Shown here: positions 59,866 to 64,000 of the stretch, piece by piece | Layout: each line of letters starts with the position of its first letter | Position numbering within the stretch: the stretch's first letter is position 1 | Assembly (NCBI RefSeq): GCF_001424905.1 | Contig: NZ_LMCU01000001.1 | Coordinates: 248,001-312,000, forward strand | From: Leifsonia sp. Root112D2 | GTDB taxonomy: Bacteria > Actinomycetota > Actinomycetes > Actinomycetales > Microbacteriaceae | Length of the DNA stretch: 64,000 nt | Direction: 5' to 3' | Program-made: the position numbers and the translations under genes | The notes under the pieces: model-generated | Told to the model about the DNA's origin: nothing | The model's input: the letters and a program-made list of their open reading frames with translations, nothing else | The model's database searches: none

Positions 59866-61068
59866 ATGCTTCCCCTCGTTGAACCCGGGCCTGCGCTCTC
59901 GCCCGAACGGCTTGCCCGCTACAGCCGCCAGTTGATACTGCCCGGATTCGACGAGCTGGCCCAGCGTCGACTGGCCAACACACGCGTGCTCGTGGTCGGG
60001 GCCGGCGGGCTCGGCAGCGCAAGCATCCCGTACCTCGCCTCGGCAGGAATCGGCACGATCGGCGTGGTCGACAACGACAGCGTTGCCCTCTCCAACCTGC
60101 ACCGGCAGATCGCACACGGCATGGGCGACATCGGTCGCCGCAAGGTCGAATCCATCGCCGACACGGTTGCCGCCATCGACCCGGATGTGACGGTGCACGC
60201 CCACGACGTGTGGCTCGATTCCGAGAACATCACGGGGATCCTGGCCGACTACGATCTCGTTCTCGACGGCAGCGACAATTTTGAGACGCGCTACCTCACC
60301 AACGACGCCGCCGAGCGCGCCGGCAAGCCGCTCGTGTGGGGCGCGATCCTGCGCTACAACGGCCAGGCCGGCGTGGCGTGGGCCGCGCACGGGCCGACGT
60401 ATCGCGACCTGTTTCCCGAGCCGCCCGCGCCCGGCGAGATACTCTCCTGCGCCGACGGCGGCGTGCTGCCCGGTGTCGCCGCCATCATCGGGGCGATCAT
60501 GGCCACCGAGGCGGTGAAGCTGATCACGGGCGTCGGCGAGGCCCTGCTCGGCCGCGTCACCACCTACGACGCGCTCACCGGCCGCTACCGCGAGCTCGAG
60601 TACGAGCGCGCGGAACCTCTCGAAATACGTACGCAGGTTGAGGAGCCGCGCGAAGCCGGCGTCTCGAAACCCGCGGCGCGACGTACGGTTTCGAGACGAG
60701 GCCTCGTTCCTCGACCTCTCCTCAACCAGCGGGGCGAGGGGAACCCCGCGTCAGGCAATATCTCCGCCACCGACCTCTCCCACCGCCTGCAGTCAGGCGA
60801 GCCACTGCAGCTCATCGACGTGCGTGAACCGTTCGAGGCGGCCATCGCCACCCTCGACGGTTCCGAGTTGATTCCGCTCGGCTCTCTCGCGAGCTCGCTC
60901 GACCGGGTGCGCCACGACGTGCCAGTAGTCGTGTACTGCCACCATGGCATGCGCTCGATGCAGGCCGCCTCGATACTGAGGCAGGCGGGCTTCGACAACG
61001 TCGAGAACCTGACCGGCGGCATCGAAGCCTATGCCCGCGAGGTGGACCCCTCGCTGGCCCGCTACTGA
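59866..61068 (+). CDS. moeB: MoeB/ThiF-type adenylyltransferase with rhodanese domain and repeat insertion
   Basis: A 400-residue E1-like enzyme: RYSRQLILPGFDELAQRRL, VLVVGAGGLGSASIPYLASAGIGTIGVVD (nucleotide site) and LHRQIAHG. The rhodanese domain has IDVREPFEAAI and active-site VYCHHGMRS. It adenylates the C-terminal Gly of MoaD, and the rhodanese part may supply sulfur. Between the two domains, at about residues 257-289, a complete copy of element A is inserted in frame (VEEPREAGVSKPAA...PLLNQRG), lengthening the linker. The ATG at 59866 begins right upstream of the family's PLVEPGPALSPERLARY. Confidence 0.93.
   Translation: MLPLVEPGPALSPERLARYSRQLILPGFDELAQRRLANTRVLVVGAGGLGSASIPYLASAGIGTIGVVDNDSVALSNLHRQIAHGMGDIGRRKVESIADTVAAIDPDVTVHAHDVWLDSENITGILADYDLVLDGSDNFETRYLTNDAAERAGKPLVWGAILRYNGQAGVAWAAHGPTYRDLFPEPPAPGEILSCADGGVLPGVAAIIGAIMATEAVKLITGVGEALLGRVTTYDALTGRYRELEYERAEPLEIRTQVEEPREAGVSKPAARRTVSRRGLVPRPLLNQRGEGNPASGNISATDLSHRLQSGEPLQLIDVREPFEAAIATLDGSELIPLGSLASSLDRVRHDVPVVVYCHHGMRSMQAASILRQAGFDNVENLTGGIEAYAREVDPSLARY
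60634..60732. repeat. Element A inside moeB
   Basis: A complete inverted pair of about 99 bp (33 codons) between the ThiF and rhodanese domains, with no stop codon in the used frame. Confidence 0.92.
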
Positions 61069-61115
61069 AACACTCCCCTACTGCAACGCCGAGACTGCAA
61101 CCCCGAGGAGGGCGC

Positions 61116-61529
61116 ATGCCCGCACCCTATGCCGTGATCACCGACCGGCCCATCGACGAATCCGCCGTGCGCGGCGCCGTCGACGACCCGGCCAGCGGCG
61201 CCGTCGTGATCTTCGCCGGCGTCGTGCGCAACCACGACGGCGGGCAGGGCGTGCTCTCGCTCGACTACCAGGCACATCCGGATGCGGAGCGCATCCTGTC
61301 GGAGTGCTGTGCCGCCGTCAGCGCCGAGACCGGGCTGAGCGTCGCGGCGGTGCACCGGGTGGGCCACCTGGTCGTCGGGGACGTGGCGCTCTATGCCGCG
61401 GCAGCCGCCGCGCACCGGGCCGAGGCCTTCGCCGCCTGCGAGCTGCTCGTCGAGCGCATCAAGCACACCGTGCCCATCTGGAAGAAGCAACACCTGACGG
61501 ATGGCGCCACCGAGTGGGTGGGGCTGTAG
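61116..61529 (+). CDS. moaE: Molybdopterin synthase large subunit
   Basis: A 137-residue protein: GAVVIFAGVVRNHDGGQGVLSLDYQAH near the N-terminus, VAAVHRVGHLVVGDVALYAAAAAAHR, and VPIWKKQHLTDG with the conserved lysines that contact the MoaD tail and substrate. It joins sulfur to precursor Z to form molybdopterin. GAGGAGGG precedes the ATG; it is 47 bp after moeB and likely in the same operon. Confidence 0.95.
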   Translation: MPAPYAVITDRPIDESAVRGAVDDPASGAVVIFAGVVRNHDGGQGVLSLDYQAHPDAERILSECCAAVSAETGLSVAAVHRVGHLVVGDVALYAAAAAAHRAEAFAACELLVERIKHTVPIWKKQHLTDGATEWVGL

Positions 61530-61607
61530 CGCGGTGGAGCTTGGAGGATCGCGCCAGCGATCCCGCGACCCCAGCGGCGAGCGAGCCTGCGAGCGAGGGG
61601 AACCCTG

Positions 61608-61656
61608 AGCGGGTTTCGAGACGCAGCCTCGTTCCTCGACTGCTCCTCAACCTGCG
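61608..61656. repeat. Element A, single half at the crcB 3' end
   Basis: GGTTTCGAGACGCAGCCTCGTTCCTCGACTGCTCCTCAACCTGCG. The minus-strand crcB gene ends GCA GGT TGA within it, so the repeat supplies the stop codon. Confidence 0.85.
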
Positions 61657-62027
61657 ATAGTGCCGAGCCAGAGGCCGAGGGCGGCCGCGGCCACCGAGGC
61701 CACGAGCATGCCGAGGCCGTTGGCGAGGGCCGCGGCATAGCGACGGTCCTGCAGCAGGCGCACCGTCTCGAAGCTCGCGGTGCTGAAGGTGGTGTACCCG
61801 CCGAGAAAGCCGGTGCCTGCAACGAGATGCCACGGTTCGCTCAACACGTGGGCAAGGGCGAGCCCCGTGATGAAGCCGAGCAGCAGTGAACCCGTCACGT
61901 TGATCACGGTCGTTCCGAGCGGGTACGAGGTGCGCACACGTGCCTTGATGAGCCCATCGAGCATGAACCGGCACGCGGCCCCCGCGCCCCCCGCGCAGGC
62001 CAAGGCAAGAAAGACGAGCGGCGTCAT
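61647..62027 (-). CDS. crcB: Fluoride exporter CrcB/Fluc, subunit 1
   Basis: A 126-residue protein with four membrane helices. It shows the Fluc pattern: GGAGAACRFMLDGL, GTTVINVTGSLLLGFITGL (with the Asn of the pore), and GTGFLGGYTTFSTASFET (the Gly/Thr/Phe/Ser track). It exports fluoride. It forms a pair with the next gene (ATGA overlap), as in heterodimeric Fluc channels. The final codons and stop come from a half copy of element A. Confidence 0.93.
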   Translation of the reverse strand: MTPLVFLALACAGGAGAACRFMLDGLIKARVRTSYPLGTTVINVTGSLLLGFITGLALAHVLSEPWHLVAGTGFLGGYTTFSTASFETVRLLQDRRYAAALANGLGMLVASVAAAALGLWLGTIAG

Positions 62028-62467
62028 TCGCTCTCCCCCGCCCGCCGTTGTCGGCGGCGGTGAGCGGATGTCGCCACCACGATTCCGAGCGCGGTAGCCG
62101 CCGCCCCCCCCAGCACGGTGGCGAGCGAATAGGTGACGGCAAGGCCTGCCGCGCCGTCACGGAACAGCAGCGCCGTATCGGTGGCCAGTGTGCTGTACGT
62201 GGTGAATCCGCCCATCGCTCCCGTGCCCAGCAGCAGACGCATCGCGCGCCGGCCACCGGCATCCGGCCCCTGTCGCACCAGGGCATCGAGCAGCACTCCC
62301 AGCAGAAACGCGCCGACGACATTGACGGCGAAGATGGTGGACGGATACGCGCCGATATTCGGAACGGCCAGGCTGAGGCCCTCGCGCGCCGCCGTGCCGA
62401 CGGCACCGCCGAGCGCGACCAGGCCGATGTAGCGCCAGTGCAGGTGCACCGGTCGCGCTGGGCTCAC
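62024..62467 (-). CDS. crcB: Fluoride exporter CrcB/Fluc, subunit 2
   Basis: A 147-residue paralogue with the same motifs: GGAVGTAAREGLSLAVP, STIFAVNVVGAFLLGVLLDAL and GTGAMGGFTTYSTLATDT. It overlaps both neighbours by 4 bp. The basic C-terminal tail (SAHRRRQRRAGESE) is cytoplasmic. Antiparallel pairing with subunit 1 is expected from the family. No fluoride riboswitch was recognised upstream of the operon. Confidence 0.93.
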   Translation of the reverse strand: MSPARPVHLHWRYIGLVALGGAVGTAAREGLSLAVPNIGAYPSTIFAVNVVGAFLLGVLLDALVRQGPDAGGRRAMRLLLGTGAMGGFTTYSTLATDTALLFRDGAAGLAVTYSLATVLGGAAATALGIVVATSAHRRRQRRAGESE

Positions 62468-63057
62468 AGCTGGTCTTCCCAGGGCAGCGCGCCCTCGCCG
62501 TCGACGGGGGTGAGCGGAATGACGATGACGGGCCGGTGCTGGCGGTGGGCGAGGTGCACGGCCACCGATCCGGAGAAGAATTCCTGGATGCCTGCACGGA
62601 TGCCCGTGTCGCGGGTGCCGACCACGATGGCCTCCGCATCGAGTGCGTCGGCCAGTCGGCCGAGCGCGTGGGCCGGGTCGCCGACGAGGGCGCGCGTGCT
62701 CCAGGAGACGCGGGGCGGCGTGCCGTCCTCCGTGGAGTCGGCGGTTCCGGTGTCGTCTGCGGGCCTGCCGAGCAGTTCGCGCAGCCGCGCCTCGAACTCG
62801 GGGTCGAAGACGGCCTCCCCGAACTCGGGCAGATCGGGGTCGACGGGCGCTGAGGTGACCGTGCCGTCAGGGTGTTCCTGCACGATGTAGCGACCCACGT
62901 CGACGCTCGCGCAGACGAGATCCGCTCCGAGCCGTGCCGCAAAACGCGCGGCCTCGAGCACCACCGCATCAGGCTGGTGCCGCACGACGCCGACCACAAG
63001 TCTGCGCCGCGCGCTATTCGACGACGGATGCGACGGTGCGGCGTCAGAGGGAGCCAT
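62464..63057 (-). CDS. Universal stress protein family protein
   Basis: A 197-residue UspA-like protein. LVVGVVRHQPDAVVLEAARFAARLGADLVCASVD is the first strand-helix-strand, and the C-terminal VGTRDTGIRAGIQEFFSGSVAVHLAHRQHRPVIVIP corresponds to the nucleotide-binding G-x2-G-x9-G-S/T pattern. An acidic low-complexity insertion (PADDTGTADSTEDG) lies in the middle. It is the first gene of a coupled operon with two fluoride channels. A GATACT box lies six bases before the ATG, suggesting a leaderless mRNA. Its role in fluoride stress is unknown. Confidence 0.85.
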   Translation of the reverse strand: MAPSDAAPSHPSSNSARRRLVVGVVRHQPDAVVLEAARFAARLGADLVCASVDVGRYIVQEHPDGTVTSAPVDPDLPEFGEAVFDPEFEARLRELLGRPADDTGTADSTEDGTPPRVSWSTRALVGDPAHALGRLADALDAEAIVVGTRDTGIRAGIQEFFSGSVAVHLAHRQHRPVIVIPLTPVDGEGALPWEDQL

Positions 63058-63063
63058 ATGTCG

Positions 63064-63069
63064 AGTATC
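63064..63069 (-). promoter_or_regulatory. -10 box of a leaderless promoter (usp-crcB operon)
   Basis: GATACT on the minus strand with six bases to the ATG at 63057. Confidence 0.45.
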
Positions 63070-63187
63070 CCAGCCCTACGCCGATGAGACGTCACGAATC
63101 GACGTTAAAACGCGGGCGAGAGGTCTATTCACGTCGTCTCACGGGAGTAGGCATGGGCCCGGCCGACGATGGCCAGCCAGCCGCAGC

Positions 63188-63433
63188 TCAGCCGCCGGCG
63201 AAGGGCGGCAGCACGTCCACGGTGGCGGCGAGCGGATGCGCGGGATCGCGACGCACCACGCGGTCGAGCAGGAACGATCCCGTGCGCAGCACCGCCAGCA
63301 TCCGCTCGCCGTAGCGCTGCTCGAGCAGCGCCTTCAGCTCGCCGAGCGTGGCGCCCTGCTCGAACGCGATGGTCTCTTCTTCCACGCCGGATGCCTCCGC
63401 CGCGGCCGCGAAATACCGCACCGTCACCTGCAT
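63188..63433 (-). CDS. moaD: Molybdopterin synthase sulfur carrier subunit
   Basis: An 81-residue ubiquitin-like protein: MQVTVRYFAAAAEASGVEEETI, LGELKALLEQRYGER and the C-terminal VDVLPPFAGG whose Gly-Gly is adenylated by MoeB and then thiocarboxylated. The ATG at 63433 follows GAGGAGG by about five bases; a GTG 6 codons earlier would contain this Shine-Dalgarno. It is 27 bp downstream of moaA. Confidence 0.93.
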   Translation of the reverse strand: MQVTVRYFAAAAEASGVEEETIAFEQGATLGELKALLEQRYGERMLAVLRTGSFLLDRVVRRDPAHPLAATVDVLPPFAGG

Positions 63434-63460
63434 CGTCGCCTCCTCAGACACCCAGCCTCC

Positions 63461-64000
63461 TCAGCCGCCAATGTACGACATCTCGATTCTGCGGGCGCCG
63501 CCGGTGGGCGACGGCGTGAGCCCGGCCGTGCGCGTCGAGCGCAGCTCGGAATACCTGTCGGTGCGGGCCCGCCAGATGCCGGCGAGACGCGCGGAGAGTT
63601 CGTCGTCCGAGCATCCGCCTCTCATGAGAGCGCGCAGATCATGCCCGGCCGTCGCGAACAGACAGGTGAAAAGCGTGCCCTCCACCGACACCCGCGCACG
63701 CGTGCAGTCGCCACAGAACGCGTGAGTGACGCTCGAGATCACGCCGATCTCGCCCCCGCCGTCTCGATAACGCCAGCGAGCGGATGTCTCCCCCGGGTAA
63801 TTCGCACCCATCGGTTCCAGGGGCAGTTCGGCGTCAATGCGTTCGATGATCTCGGCGGAGGGCACCACCTCGTCGAGCTTCCAGCCGTTCGTCGCCCCGA
63901 CATCCATGTATTCGATGAACCGCAGAATGAATGGGGTCCCTTTGAAATACCGGGCCATGGCCACGACATCAGCATCGTTCTGGCCGCGCTTGACGACCAT
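63461..64000 (-). CDS. moaA: GTP 3',8-cyclase MoaA (5' part beyond the right edge)
   Basis: The C-terminal 179 residues are visible: VVKRGQNDADVVAMARYFKGTPFILRFIEYMDVG (end of the radical SAM barrel), then the second iron-sulfur motif CGDCTRARVSVEGTLFTCLF (CX2CX13C) that binds the substrate GTP, and the essential C-terminal Gly-Gly (SYIGG). The N-terminal iron-sulfur site and start codon are outside the window. It makes the first intermediate of molybdenum cofactor synthesis and is followed by moaD. Confidence 0.95.
   Translation of the reverse strand: MVVKRGQNDADVVAMARYFKGTPFILRFIEYMDVGATNGWKLDEVVPSAEIIERIDAELPLEPMGANYPGETSARWRYRDGGGEIGVISSVTHAFCGDCTRARVSVEGTLFTCLFATAGHDLRALMRGGCSDDELSARLAGIWRARTDRYSELRSTRTAGLTPSPTGGARRIEMSYIGG

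Noticed and set aside
63058..63187. Fluoride riboswitch before the usp-crcB operon
   Set aside because: No GGCGAUGG...ACCGCC-like core is seen, and the predicted start site leaves no leader.

Overview
The window reads as the chromosome of a high-GC actinobacterium, most probably a member of the Microbacteriaceae. The basis is the GC-rich third codon positions, a DUF222/HNH gene, an intein-bearing Rv2578c-type radical SAM protein, DUF4012 and DUF6457 proteins, a perfect mycobacterial-type LexA box, several leaderless-promoter layouts and the very frequent word GCATCCG/CGGATGC. This is an inference from gene content and style; no species marker such as 16S rRNA is present. No tRNA, rRNA, insertion sequence, prophage or CRISPR array was seen. 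One small SRP RNA (ffs) was found.

Layout. 1-5 kb: a secreted glycoside hydrolase family 2 protein cut by the window edge, a luciferase-like flavin oxidoreductase, a small LAXTG-anchored surface protein and a DUF4012 membrane protein. 5-6 kb: a tiny GIY-YIG nuclease between two dense clusters of a palindromic repeat. 6-28 kb: a surface-polysaccharide region. It holds UDP-glucose dehydrogenase, a GT-C glycosyltransferase, a GT2 and a GtrA flippase-like protein, a second DUF4012 protein, an acyltransferase, a secreted beta-helix lipoprotein, two polymerase/ligase-type membrane proteins, a UDP-N-acetylhexosamine dehydrogenase, a Wzx-like flippase and two glycosyltransferases. It ends in a pglF-pglE-pglC-pglD-like set predicted to make a bacillosamine-type diamino sugar and load it on undecaprenyl phosphate, plus an epimerase. 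28-40 kb: DUF222/HNH nuclease, thymidine kinase, a histidine kinase / membrane protein / response regulator operon, the SOS-box-preceded radical SAM gene with intein, an ABC-F ATPase with a long leader, an L,D-transpeptidase and a secreted protein. 40-49 kb: mqo, then asd, lysC, recR and dnaX, then an AbiEi-like/DUF559 protein between two copies of a palindrome. 49-55 kb: ackA, pta and xfp (phosphoketolase shunt), then ffs. 55.5-64 kb: molybdenum-cofactor genes (mobA, moeB, moaE, moaD, moaA) around an FdhF/YdeP-type molybdo-oxidoreductase and FdhD, with a paired CrcB/Fluc fluoride-channel operon and a universal stress protein inside.

The most unusual aspect is the repeat biology. At least four kinds of roughly 40-105 bp palindromic elements are scattered through the window, called A to D here. 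Most lie between genes, often at 3' ends, where they sometimes supply the stop codon itself. Several lie in frame inside real genes: element A in ugd, the GT-C enzyme, dnaX and moeB, with a decayed copy in pta; element D twice in the ABC-F gene and as a half copy at the end of mobA. They sit in linkers or surface loops and add about 30-35 residues each, much like the protein-coding palindromic elements known from Rickettsia. The GIY-YIG gene bracketed by the densest clusters of element A is a speculative candidate for a mobility partner.
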